This document shows, one piece after another, positions 1 to 8,490 of a stretch of 64,000 nucleotides of DNA (its first letter is position 1; every line of letters begins with the position of its first letter). Origin of the DNA: Bacteroidota bacterium (GTDB taxonomy: Bacteria > Bacteroidota > Bacteroidia > Chitinophagales > Chitinophagaceae); NCBI GenBank assembly GCA_013286305.1, contig JABDFW010000005.1, positions 1 through 64,000 on the forward strand, written 5' to 3'. A program made the translations under genes and the position numbers. The notes below the pieces were generated by a model, which had not been told where the DNA came from, did no database searches, and worked only from the letters and a program-made list of their open reading frames with translations.

Positions 1-1
1 A

Positions 2-1099
2 TGCGATATTGAGTTTACCCACAGCCTGGAAGTTTTGCGCGAAGCATCATTTTTTATTGTGGCTGTACCCACACCTGTTGACGACCATAAAGTACCCGAC
101 CTTGCCATGCTTACAAAGGCTGCGGAAACAGTTGGCAAGGTTATTAAAAAAGGCGATTATGTGGTGTTTGAATCAACCGTTTATCCCGGCTGCACGGAAG
201 AAGATTGCGTGCCGGTGATTGAAAGGCAGAGCGGGCTTATTATGGGGCAGGATTTTAAAGTGGGTTATTCGCCCGAAAGGATAAACCCCGGGGATAAAAA
301 ACACTCCCTGGAAAATGTAATAAAAGTCGTTTCAGGTTGCGATACAGAAAGCCTGCAGGAAATAGCTGCGGTATATGAGCTGGTGGTTGATGCAGGTGTG
401 CACAGGGCATCGTCCATAAAGGTAGCGGAGGCTGCAAAAGTAATTGAGAATACGCAGCGCGACCTTAATATCGCGTTGATGAATGAGCTATCCATCATTT
501 TTGATAAGATAGGCATTAATACATACGAGGTGCTGGAAGCCGCAGGCACCAAATGGAATTTTCTAAAATTCTTTCCGGGCCTTGTAGGCGGCCATTGTAT
601 TGGCGTTGACCCTTATTATCTTACCTACAAAGCATCTGAGGTTGGTTTTAACTCAAGGGTAATACTTGCAGGCAGGTATGTTAATGATACTATGGGCAAC
701 TATATATCCAAAAAAATATTGCAGCATGTAATAATGCACAGCAATAATGTGAAAGAAGCAAAGGTGCTGATAATGGGCGCAACGTTTAAAGAGAACGTTA
801 CGGATATACGCAACAGTAAAGTGGTGGATATTGTATATGTGCTGAAGACCTATTACCTGAATGTGCATGTGGTTGACCCGCTTGCATCATCGGAAGAAGT
901 GGTGCATGAATATGGCTTTGCATTGATTAAAGAGCCGGATAATGATTATGATGTGGTGATCATCGCGGTTTGCCATACACAATATATGGAGCTTGATGAA
1001 GCATATTTTGCATCAATAACAAAACCACATGCCCTTATAGCAGATTTAAAAGGCACCTACAGAAATAAAATAACGAACAGAAAATACTGGAGCTTATGA
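2..1099 (+). CDS. UDP-N-acetyl-hexosamine 6-dehydrogenase, WbpA/TviB type (5' partial)
   Basis: Nucleotide-sugar dehydrogenase making a UDP-uronic acid for surface polysaccharide. The frame is open from base 2, so the gene starts upstream; about 365 residues are visible of the usual 420-430, and the NAD-binding glycine loop is missing. Visible family motifs are the VAVPTPVD stretch, GYSPERINPGDKKH (typical of the WbpA/TviB branch that acts on UDP-GlcNAc or UDP-GalNAc), and the catalytic cysteine loop GGHCIGVDPYYL near base 597. The C-terminal UDP-binding domain is complete. The stop overlaps the start of the next gene by 4 nt (ATGA), so the two are translationally coupled. The exact sugar substrate cannot be settled from sequence. 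Confidence 0.93.
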   Translation, partial: CDIEFTHSLEVLREASFFIVAVPTPVDDHKVPDLAMLTKAAETVGKVIKKGDYVVFESTVYPGCTEEDCVPVIERQSGLIMGQDFKVGYSPERINPGDKKHSLENVIKVVSGCDTESLQEIAAVYELVVDAGVHRASSIKVAEAAKVIENTQRDLNIALMNELSIIFDKIGINTYEVLEAAGTKWNFLKFFPGLVGGHCIGVDPYYLTYKASEVGFNSRVILAGRYVNDTMGNYISKKILQHVIMHSNNVKEAKVLIMGATFKENVTDIRNSKVVDIVYVLKTYYLNVHVVDPLASSEEVVHEYGFALIKEPDNDYDVVIIAVCHTQYMELDEAYFASITKPHALIADLKGTYRNKITNRKYWSL

Positions 1100-1965
1100 T
1101 GAATAACAAACCTGTTATAATGGTTACAGGATGGCTTGGCCAGCTTGGCAGCGAGCTGTTTGATATTGCGGGCAACTACCCGCAGTTTGAATTCAATTTT
1201 TCTGACAAGGATGAAATGGACCTGATGAACGCGGAACAAATCACCTCTTTTTTTGAACAATTAAAACCCGCCTACTTTATTAGCTGCGGCGCCTATACTG
1301 CAGTAGATAAAGCAGAAACAGACCGTGAAATTGCACTTGCTATCAATGCGGATGCACCAGGCACTATCGCGGCACTATGCAGCCAGTATAATACAAAGCT
1401 TATTCATATTTCAACCGATTATGTTTTTAGCGGCAACAGCACCGAACCATATAAAGAAGATGATGTTACAGACCCTGTAAATTTTTATGGTTACTCAAAG
1501 CTGCTTGGGGAAAAGCTTGTATTGCAAAATAATGATAACACTATTGTAATACGCACATCATGGGTTTACAGCACATACGGCAATAATTTTGTAAAAACGA
1601 TGTTACGCTTGATGGGCAGCCGCCCCGAAATAAGCGTCGTAAGCGACCAGGTGGGCTCACCCACCTATGCAAGAGACCTTGCCGCGGCTATCATGGCGAT
1701 TGTTACCAATCCTTCCGGAGAATTTACCACGGGTGTCTATCATTTCAGCAACGACGGCATTATTTCGTGGTACGATTTTGCGGTAGCGATAAAAGAAATA
1801 AAACACTTGAATTGTATTGTTCACCCCATTCCTACTACCGCTTATCCAACACCTGCAAAAAGGCCTGCCTATTCAGGGATGAGCAAAGAAAAAATAACTT
1901 CCACCTTCCCCATTAAATTAAAAGGATGGAGAGAAGTGCTGGAGGAATGTTTGGCGAAGTTGTAA
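1096..1965 (+). CDS. rfbD: dTDP-4-dehydrorhamnose reductase
   Basis: Last enzyme of dTDP-L-rhamnose synthesis: NAD(P)H-dependent reduction of the 4-keto sugar. The protein of 289 residues has normal length. It is an extended short-chain dehydrogenase: nucleotide loop GWLGQLG at residues 12-18, STDYVF strand, catalytic YGYSK at 131-135 (Tyr131, Lys135) and the substrate segment RTSWVYS. It overlaps the upstream UDP-sugar dehydrogenase gene by 4 nt, which fits a surface-polysaccharide cluster continuing to the left of the window. RmlA, RmlB and RmlC are not in view. Confidence 0.93.
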   Translation: MMNNKPVIMVTGWLGQLGSELFDIAGNYPQFEFNFSDKDEMDLMNAEQITSFFEQLKPAYFISCGAYTAVDKAETDREIALAINADAPGTIAALCSQYNTKLIHISTDYVFSGNSTEPYKEDDVTDPVNFYGYSKLLGEKLVLQNNDNTIVIRTSWVYSTYGNNFVKTMLRLMGSRPEISVVSDQVGSPTYARDLAAAIMAIVTNPSGEFTTGVYHFSNDGIISWYDFAVAIKEIKHLNCIVHPIPTTAYPTPAKRPAYSGMSKEKITSTFPIKLKGWREVLEECLAKL

Positions 1966-1986
1966 TGTATAAACCCCGCTGCCTGC

Positions 1987-2970
1987 ATGAATTTTTTAAA
2001 CGTTAACGATATTTATAAACAGGAAGGGCAGCAGCCGGTGTTACAAGGCATTTCGTTCGTACAACACCAATCACAAAAAATTGCGATAGCCGGTGAATCC
2101 GGCGCGGGTAAAACCACACTGCTTAAAATTATTGCAGGGTTTGTGCAAGCTGACTCTGGCGAAGTGTACTTTGAGGACAGGAGGGTACTGGGGCCTCATG
2201 AAAAATTAATGCCGGGCCACAAAGGGGTCGTTTATCTGTCGCAGCATTTTGAGCTGCTTAATAATTACAGGGTAGAAGAGCTGTTGAATTTTGAAAACAC
2301 ATTGCAGAATGATGAAGCAAACAACCTGTATGAGGTTTGTAGGATAAGCCATTTGATACAGCGAAGGACCGACCAGCTATCGGGAGGAGAGAAGCAAAGA
2401 ATAGCTTTGGCAAAATTGCTCATTACATCTCCCAAGCTTTTGTTATTGGATGAGCCCTTCTCGAACCTTGACCCCATTCATACAAATATATTGAAGGCGG
2501 TTATTAATGATATTGGCGAAAGGCTGCAAATAACCTGCATACTTGTTTCGCATGATGCGCTGGATACGCTTTCATGGGCGGATGAGATTCTTGTGATGAG
2601 GGGAGGGCGAATTGTTCAGAAAGCCGTTCCCGAAGAAATATATAAGCACCCTGCTGACGAATATACCGCTGCTTTGTTTGGCAAATACAACCTGCTGAAC
2701 AGTTCACTCGTAAAGGATTTACCCGAATTACAAAATATTGGCGCGGAAGGAAAAAATATCTTTATCCGCCCCGAAAATTTGAAGATCGTATTTGACGAAG
2801 GTGATGGAATTAAGGGGGAAGTAGTTAAAACAATTTTTTGCGGCAGCTATTATGAAGTGGAAGTGTTGCTTGCAGAAAATACTGTTACGGTAAGAACGGA
2901 TAACAACAATTTTGCTCACGGTGATATTGTTTATATTGCTTTCGACCCCGGTAATGAATGGTATATTTAG
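1987..2970 (+). CDS. ABC transporter ATP-binding protein (CysA/PotA/FbpC-like)
   Basis: Cytoplasmic ATPase subunit of an ABC importer, 327 residues. Walker A GESGAGKTT is at residues 36-44, Q-loop YLSQHFE follows, signature LSGGEKQR is at 131-138, Walker B LLLLDEP is near 151-157, and the H-loop is LVSHD. A C-terminal TOBE-like part (from about residue 255, IRPENLKIV) places it with molybdate/iron/sulfate/polyamine importer ATPases. No permease or binding protein gene adjoins it, so the substrate is unknown. It starts 21 nt after rfbD and may be cotranscribed with it. Confidence 0.9.
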   Translation: MNFLNVNDIYKQEGQQPVLQGISFVQHQSQKIAIAGESGAGKTTLLKIIAGFVQADSGEVYFEDRRVLGPHEKLMPGHKGVVYLSQHFELLNNYRVEELLNFENTLQNDEANNLYEVCRISHLIQRRTDQLSGGEKQRIALAKLLITSPKLLLLDEPFSNLDPIHTNILKAVINDIGERLQITCILVSHDALDTLSWADEILVMRGGRIVQKAVPEEIYKHPADEYTAALFGKYNLLNSSLVKDLPELQNIGAEGKNIFIRPENLKIVFDEGDGIKGEVVKTIFCGSYYEVEVLLAENTVTVRTDNNNFAHGDIVYIAFDPGNEWYI

Positions 2971-3029
2971 CGGGGGGGACATATATACACTATAATAAAA
3001 CAGGGATTGTGTGGTGTAGAAAAAAATGG

Positions 3030-3662
3030 TCAGGCTGAAACCGTAAGCAATACTGCTACATAATGGAAAACAGCAGCACAAAGAACAAAACCATGCCACA
3101 CGGCATGCGTATAAAAATACTTATCCCATATATAAAAAAATACGCCCACCGTATATAAGCCGGCGCCAATAATAATTAAAAGTAAAACCTGGTAAGGCAA
3201 ATGTGCAAAAAAGGTATGGCCGCCAACCAACATTATCCACCCCATCAGTACGTAAACAGCAGTTGAAACTATTTCATATTTACCTGTATAGTAAGTTTTC
3301 CAAAATATGCCGAATAGGGTAAGCCCCCATAGTATGCATAGCAGCGTTCTGCCAAGCGGATTATTCATGAAAACGAGAAGAAAGGGCGTATAAGTTCCCG
3401 CTATAAAAAAATAAATGCTGATGTGGTCAAATATTTTAAATACCTGCTTTTTAGAGCTGTCCTGGCAAAAATGATAAATAGTAGAACTGGTAAAAGCCAT
3501 TAAATAACAAATGCCATAAACCGATGAGCCTATAATGCCTGCTGTATTGTGATGCTCAATGGCAGTGTTTAATAAGAAGGGTATGCTTACAATACCAAAT
3601 AATATGCCTACGCTGTGGGTAAGGCTGTTCACTATTTCCTGTTTCCTGCAATATGTGTCCAT
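3030..3662 (-). CDS. hemolysin III / PAQR family membrane protein
   Basis: Integral membrane protein of 210 residues with about seven hydrophobic segments. Family marks are the N-terminal NSLTHSVGILFG, SSTIYH in the second segment, DHISIYFFIAGTYTPF, and a late HAVWHGFVL carrying conserved histidines. The family (YqfA/TrhA, PF03006) is related to adiponectin receptors, which are metal-dependent hydrolases; in bacteria it is linked to membrane energetics, and haemolytic activity is not implied by the name. It converges with the ABC ATPase gene, 59 nt apart. Upstream is an AT-rich gap shared with blaI. Confidence 0.88.
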   Translation of the reverse strand: MDTYCRKQEIVNSLTHSVGILFGIVSIPFLLNTAIEHHNTAGIIGSSVYGICYLMAFTSSTIYHFCQDSSKKQVFKIFDHISIYFFIAGTYTPFLLVFMNNPLGRTLLCILWGLTLFGIFWKTYYTGKYEIVSTAVYVLMGWIMLVGGHTFFAHLPYQVLLLIIIGAGLYTVGVFFYIWDKYFYTHAVWHGFVLCAAVFHYVAVLLTVSA

Positions 3663-3919
3663 AGGTTAAACGAAGTAATATTTAATTATATATACGTGTT
3701 TGTTTATATAAAGGCAATTAGCGCGCCATTTTATTTTTTTACGCCGGCATATAGAGTGTTAATAAATTTTTAACGATAATTAGAGCGGATTGATTGCAAA
3801 AACACTGGCTACTGAGCACACAAACTGTTGAATTTCAACCTACAGGCATAGTGCTGAAAAAATTGATTTAAGCATCTTTCACCCGGAAATTGTTAAATAA
3901 AAAAATATTTTAAAATTTA

Positions 3920-3952
3920 TTTGGTAGAACTATAAATATAGTTTTACATTTG
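3920..3952 (+). promoter_or_regulatory. blaI promoter (TTTG / TACATTTG)
   Basis: A -33 type TTTG at 3920-3923 and a -7 type TACATTTG at 3945-3952 are separated by 21 nt. This is an exact match to the Bacteroidota consensus TTTG-N19-21-TAnnTTTG. It predicts transcription starting near 3957, just before the ATG at 3971. Confidence 0.75.
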
Positions 3953-3969
3953 AACTATAAATATAGTTT
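3928..3969 (+). promoter_or_regulatory. Two BlaI-type operators
   Basis: The 16-base sequence AACTATAAATATAGTT, an inverted repeat of two 7-base arms with a 2-base centre, occurs at 3928-3943 and identically at 3953-3968, 25 nt apart. One copy lies between the -33 and -7 boxes and the other covers the predicted start site. This is the arrangement expected for autorepression by the dimeric BlaI-type repressor encoded next. The palindromes are seen directly; the repressor assignment is inference. Confidence 0.8.
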
Positions 3970-3970
3970 A

Positions 3971-4333
3971 ATGAAATTGTTGACAAAAGCAGAAGAACAG
4001 GTAATGAAAGTTTTGTGGAAACTGGAAGACGGATTGCTGATGGAAATTGTGGAAAACATGCCGGAACCGCAGCCACATAAAAACACGGTTGCCACCATAC
4101 TTAAAACACTGGTGGATAAAGGTTTTGTAAAAATTGAAAATGTAGGCAGGATACACCGCTACCATCCTGCAATATCAAAAGACAATTATTCCAGGGATAC
4201 CTTAACCAATGTTGCCAAAGGATATTTTGAAGGATCGTTCAGCAACGTTGTTTCCTTTTTGGTGGACGAAAACAAATTGTCAGTTAAAGAGCTTGAACTA
4301 TTGTTACAACAATTAAAGAAAAATAAAAAATAG
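3971..4333 (+). CDS. blaI: BlaI/MecI/CopY family transcriptional repressor
   Basis: Penicillinase-repressor family winged-helix regulator, 120 residues. The N-terminus has LTKAEEQVMKVLWKLEDG, followed by the recognition-helix region HKNTVATILKTLVDKGFV. The ATG at 3971 is preferred over an in-frame TTG at 3950 because the upstream codons would encode the operator palindrome. The gene is followed 3 nt later by its M56 metallopeptidase partner. By family analogy the membrane peptidase senses a signal and triggers repressor cleavage. In Bacteroidota such pairs control diverse genes, not only beta-lactamases, and none is seen here. Confidence 0.92.
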   Translation: MKLLTKAEEQVMKVLWKLEDGLLMEIVENMPEPQPHKNTVATILKTLVDKGFVKIENVGRIHRYHPAISKDNYSRDTLTNVAKGYFEGSFSNVVSFLVDENKLSVKELELLLQQLKKNKK

Positions 4334-4336
4334 TAT

Positions 4337-5647
4337 ATGGAAGCGTTTGTTTCATACATCGTAAAATCAGTTATAGCCAGCGGTATATTGCTGCTGTATT
4401 ATTATGTTATGCTGCGCGACAAAAAATTTCATGCGTATAACCGGTTTTATTTGCTGATATCAATGAGTATAAGCCTTATTGCCCCGCTTGTTAATATAAA
4501 TTGGTTTACTATAAGCGGGCCTGTTAATAAACCGCTTAATAATTTTCTGTATGTTATAAGCTCAAACGGCAATGCCAGGCCCGTATTTCATTTTACTGCT
4601 GCGTGGATGTTATTTACAGGCGCTATTATAATAAGCTCCACTCTTTTGGCCATTCTTTTTTCAAAAATTACGTGGATATACAACATTAAGAGAAAGCATG
4701 CCACCGTTAAAATGCAGGGGATCGACTTAATTCAAACAAATCTTAAACAGGCGCCTTTTTCATTTCTTAATAATTTATTTTGGAAACAAAGCATAGCTAT
4801 TAATGAAGCTAACGGGCAAAAGATATTCAAACACGAGCTTACCCATATAAAAGAAAAACACACTTATGACAATCTTTTTTTCCACGCAGTTGCCTGTGTT
4901 TTCTGGATGAACCCTTTTTATTGGATAATGCAGCGCGAATTAAATATGATACATGAATTTATTGCAGATGAGAGATCGGTTGATGAAGGAGATGTACGCT
5001 CATTTGCTGAAATGTTATTGCAATCGTACAACGAAGGCAGGTATCTCGATCCATCTCATTCATTTTTTCACTCACCTATAAAAAGAAGATTAATTATGAT
5101 CACAAAATCAGGCCACACACCTTACTCTTACGCAAGAAGGATATTGGCTTTGCCTGTTATTACTTTGATAGTGGCTCTATTTTCAGTTACAATCAGTAAA
5201 GCCCAGGTTGACCCAAAGAAAGACACGACCCCAGTAAAAATAAACAGCGTTAGAATTGTAAAGAAAGCTGGAGGGAAAATTAAAAGTGATTCCTTAGCAG
5301 ATGTAGCGGTGGCCTATGTAAAGAAGGATGGCACTTTAGATACACTTCGTATTATGAATGTAAAATATTCAAAAAACGATTCGTCTGAACAAAAGGCCCA
5401 TGTTGTTTTAGAGGATGGCACAAAACAAGAGCTTACACCGGAACAAGTGAGACATTGGGTAGAGATCATATTACAAAACCCGCCGGATGTTATTTATTAT
5501 CTGAACGGCAATGAAATCACAAAAGGGGATCTTTTAAAATTAGAGCCCTCAAAAATAAAAACTGCCAATGTTTTCAGAGGCGATGAGGCAGTGGCCAAAT
5601 ATGGGGAGAAAGCCCGTAAAGGCATCATCCTTTTTACAACAGAGTAA
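4337..5647 (+). CDS. M56 family (BlaR1-like) membrane metallopeptidase
   Basis: Sensor/protease partner of the adjacent BlaI repressor, 436 residues. Hydrophobic segments near the N-terminus (about 10-25, 38-55, 85-110) precede the zinc motif HELTH at 166-170, with a later glutamate in HEFIADERSVD. One more membrane segment lies near residue 275 (ARRILALPVITLIVALFSV). The periplasmic C-terminal part is not a penicillin-binding domain; it ends in KPNG-like plug-type sequence (VFRGDEAVAKYGEKARKGIILFTT) resembling the TonB-plug-like tail seen in Bacteroidota M56 proteins. The signal sensed is therefore unlikely to be a beta-lactam. Confidence 0.88.
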   Translation: MEAFVSYIVKSVIASGILLLYYYVMLRDKKFHAYNRFYLLISMSISLIAPLVNINWFTISGPVNKPLNNFLYVISSNGNARPVFHFTAAWMLFTGAIIISSTLLAILFSKITWIYNIKRKHATVKMQGIDLIQTNLKQAPFSFLNNLFWKQSIAINEANGQKIFKHELTHIKEKHTYDNLFFHAVACVFWMNPFYWIMQRELNMIHEFIADERSVDEGDVRSFAEMLLQSYNEGRYLDPSHSFFHSPIKRRLIMITKSGHTPYSYARRILALPVITLIVALFSVTISKAQVDPKKDTTPVKINSVRIVKKAGGKIKSDSLADVAVAYVKKDGTLDTLRIMNVKYSKNDSSEQKAHVVLEDGTKQELTPEQVRHWVEIILQNPPDVIYYLNGNEITKGDLLKLEPSKIKTANVFRGDEAVAKYGEKARKGIILFTTE

Positions 5648-5673
5648 GATGGAATAAGGAAAAATTGTAAAGT

Positions 5674-5697
5674 GGAATAATACTATTCCCTTTTTTT
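5674..5697 (+). terminator. Terminator after blaI-blaR1
   Basis: Six-base stem GGAATA/TATTCC with a four-base loop, followed by CTTTTTTT. It lies 27 nt after the peptidase stop. Confidence 0.6.
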
Positions 5698-5861
5698 ATT
5701 TTGAGATCAGAAAACGGGTGTCAAACCCGGGCTGTATGAGAAAGCAATGCTAAACATATAAAAGAGATCAGCCGGATAGGTGAAAGATAAAAAAGTTCGT
5801 ACAAATTATCCATAGCAATGAAAATACCTATAGTTTTATTGTAACAAACGAAACTTGAGGT

Positions 5862-6560
5862 ATGATATTTTTGCAATACAATTCATTAGATGAATTAACT
5901 GACTTTGCTTCTGACTTTATTATAGCTGAACTGCGAAAAAAGCCAACGGCGCTTGTTTGCGCTGCCACCGGTAAATCCCCTACCGGCACTTATAAAAAAC
6001 TGGTAGAGAAGCAAGAACAAATAAAAACCGATGGTTTACGGTTCATCAAACTTGACGAATGGTATGGGCTGCCAATGGGGCATTCCGGTACGTGCGAGCA
6101 TTACCTGCAGGAAAACCTGCTGAAACCTTTACACATATCGCCAGAAAAATATACTTCCTTCGTTGGTGATACCGATTCGCCGGAAGCCGAATGTGAACGC
6201 ATCCAAATTTTTTTAAATGAACATGGCCCGATAGATATTTGCATTTTAGGCATTGGGCTTAACGGGCATATTGCCTTTAACGAGCCCGCCGCTGAATTAC
6301 ATGCAGGGGTGCATCTTTCAACACTCAGTCAAAGTTCCCTTAAACACAGCATGGTAGAAGGGGTGGATACCAAACTTGAATATGGCCTTACACTTGGCAT
6401 GGCAGATATATTGCAGAGCAGGAAAATAATTTTGATAGTGAATGGCAAGCATAAAAGGGAAATATTGAACAAGCTTTTATCAAGCCACGTAAGCACACAA
6501 TTACCGGCCTCGTTCCTTTGGTTGCACCCTGATGTGCATTGCATTTATACAGAAGAATAG
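5862..6560 (+). CDS. NagB-like glucosamine/galactosamine-6-phosphate isomerase
   Basis: Cytoplasmic amino-sugar phosphate deaminase/isomerase family, 232 residues, a little shorter than E. coli NagB (266). Signature features are AATGKSPTGTYKKL (phosphate loop), KLDEWYGLP with the catalytic aspartate region, and GIGLNGHIAFNEP near residues 129-141. The length and sequence suit the NagB/GalB branch of Bacteroidota, so the exact substrate is open. The 3' end lies only 37 nt before the chosen start of the GMC oxidoreductase. Confidence 0.87.
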   Translation: MIFLQYNSLDELTDFASDFIIAELRKKPTALVCAATGKSPTGTYKKLVEKQEQIKTDGLRFIKLDEWYGLPMGHSGTCEHYLQENLLKPLHISPEKYTSFVGDTDSPEAECERIQIFLNEHGPIDICILGIGLNGHIAFNEPAAELHAGVHLSTLSQSSLKHSMVEGVDTKLEYGLTLGMADILQSRKIILIVNGKHKREILNKLLSSHVSTQLPASFLWLHPDVHCIYTEE

Positions 6561-6597
6561 AACAATCTCAATATTTCTTCAGACAAAACTTTCAAGT

Positions 6598-8331
6598 ATG
6601 CCAGGCGATTCATTAAAAGTGAATATTAATGCGGGCGGTGTTGCTAACAACACTTACGACGCTATTGTTATTGGTTCAGGCATTAGCGGTGGTTGGGCGG
6701 CAAAAGAATTGTGCGAAAAAGGGTTGAAGACGCTTGTGCTGGAGCGTGGGAGAAATATTGAGCATATAAAAGATTACCCCACTGCCACTAAAGCGCCATG
6801 GGAGTTTCAGCACCGGCTTGCTATGCCTGAGGCTATTATGAAAGAAAACCCCATTGTTGGCAAATGTTATGCATTTGATGAAGCCACCCAGCATTTTTTT
6901 GTAAAGGATAATGAGCATCCCTACATACAGGAAAAGCCATTTGACTGGATACGCGGCTACCAGGTTGGTGGTAAATCAATTACCTGGGGGCGTGCCTGCC
7001 AGCGTTGGAGTAATTTTGAATTTACTGCACCCCTGCGTTATGGCTATGCAATTGACTGGCCGATACGTTATGAAGATATTGCCCCGTGGTACTCGCATGT
7101 AGAATATTTCGCCGGTATTTGCGGTGGCAAAGATGGCCTGGAAGCTTTGCCTGACGGCGATTATCTGCCACCATTTGAAATGACCTGTGTAGAGAAAGAC
7201 ATTCAACAAAAAATAAGGGAGCATTATAAAGACCGCTTCATGGTGGAAACCCGTTGGGCGCATTTAACCCAGCCGCGTGATATTCATTTGCAACAAGGCC
7301 GGGGCAAATGCCAGGCACGAGACCTGTGTTACAGAGGGTGCCCATTTGGCGGGTACTTTAGCTCAGTTTCTTCAACATTGCCGTGGGCAATGAAAACGGG
7401 CAATCTTACCATACGGGCGGACTCGGTAGTACATTCCATTATATATGATGAACAAAAGGGAAAAGCGACCGGCGTAAGAGTGATTGATGCGCACACTAAG
7501 CAAGCCACAGAATATTTTGCAAAAATAATTTTTGTAAACGCGGCCTGTTTAAACAGCAATCTTATTTTGCTGAATTCTACGTCAAGCCGTTTTCCAAATG
7601 GTATTGGCAACGACAATGGTTTGCTGGGTAAATTTATGAGTTTTCACAACTACAGGGGTTCAGTTTGGGGAACATATCCCGGTCATAAAGACCAATATTA
7701 TTATGGGCGAAACCCCACTAACCCCATTATAGCAAATTACCGAAACCTGCATAAACAGGATACTGATTTCCTGGGTAGTTATCTCACGTTTGTAGCAACA
7801 GGGCGCGGCGGTAACTTCAGGAATGGGAGCGGTGAAGGAATTGGCGCTGAATACAAAGACAACCTGTCTGAGCCTGGAACATGGACGGCGGGCATGTATA
7901 TGCAGGGCGAAAAAATACCACGCGAGGAAAATCACCTTAGGTTAAGCAAAGACAAAACAGACCCGTGGGGCATTCCGCAATTGATAACCTCTATTGGTTA
8001 TGAAGAGAATGACGACAAACTGGTGAAAGATTTTTTAACTCAAAGCGCGGAGATGTTGAAGATAGCCGGTATAGAAGATATAAGAACGCACGATACTAAA
8101 CAGGCTCCTGGCCTTGATATTCATGAAATGGGCGGATGCCGTATGGGTAACGATCCCAAAACATCTTTATTGAATAAACATAATCAGTTGCACTTGTGTA
8201 ATAATGTATTTGTAACCGATGGTGCCTGTATGGCGAGCACCGGAAACCAAAGCCCTTCTATTTTATATATGGCCTTAACCGCACGGGCTGCAAACTTTGC
8301 TGCCGACGAACTGAAGAAAGGAAATTTGTAA
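6598..8331 (+). CDS. GMC-family FAD-dependent oxidoreductase
   Basis: Glucose-methanol-choline oxidoreductase, 577 residues from the ATG at 6598; an upstream in-frame ATG at 6532 would overlap the preceding gene. The FAD loop is GSGISGGWAAKEL (about residues 27-39). The family C-terminus is HEMGGCRMG (His near residue 509), then the second FAD contact VFVTDGACMASTGNQSPSILYMALTARAA. It resembles the flavoprotein subunit of gluconate 2-dehydrogenase-type enzymes, which often have a small partner subunit; none is adjacent. No Tat signal is evident in the chosen N-terminus. Confidence 0.88.
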   Translation: MPGDSLKVNINAGGVANNTYDAIVIGSGISGGWAAKELCEKGLKTLVLERGRNIEHIKDYPTATKAPWEFQHRLAMPEAIMKENPIVGKCYAFDEATQHFFVKDNEHPYIQEKPFDWIRGYQVGGKSITWGRACQRWSNFEFTAPLRYGYAIDWPIRYEDIAPWYSHVEYFAGICGGKDGLEALPDGDYLPPFEMTCVEKDIQQKIREHYKDRFMVETRWAHLTQPRDIHLQQGRGKCQARDLCYRGCPFGGYFSSVSSTLPWAMKTGNLTIRADSVVHSIIYDEQKGKATGVRVIDAHTKQATEYFAKIIFVNAACLNSNLILLNSTSSRFPNGIGNDNGLLGKFMSFHNYRGSVWGTYPGHKDQYYYGRNPTNPIIANYRNLHKQDTDFLGSYLTFVATGRGGNFRNGSGEGIGAEYKDNLSEPGTWTAGMYMQGEKIPREENHLRLSKDKTDPWGIPQLITSIGYEENDDKLVKDFLTQSAEMLKIAGIEDIRTHDTKQAPGLDIHEMGGCRMGNDPKTSLLNKHNQLHLCNNVFVTDGACMASTGNQSPSILYMALTARAANFAADELKKGNL

Positions 8332-8380
8332 TAGCTTGTCTTACCCCTGTTTATTTGCATTTATTACGTGCTTTGCAAAA

Positions 8381-8410
8381 CCCCGGCGGATTAACCGCCC
8401 GCTTATTTTT
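8381..8410 (+). terminator. Possible weak terminator after GMC gene
   Basis: Perfect 5-base stem GGCGG/CCGCC with a five-base loop, followed by a T-rich stretch (CTTATTTTTC). It lies in the 159-nt gap before the histidine kinase. The stem is short, so support is limited. Confidence 0.35.
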
Positions 8411-8490
8411 CATCACATTTTTAAGTGGTTTAATCACATTTGCAAACAGCCTGCTTTATTATGCTCTAATCTTGTTGAAAATACAGGATT

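Larger units (their letters stand above)
3663..3970. other. Divergent intergenic region, hemolysin III / blaI
   Basis: AT-rich gap of about 300 nt between divergently oriented genes. Its right end holds the blaI promoter and operators, listed separately. I see no gene, hairpin terminator or word-type repeat in the rest. Confidence 0.7.
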
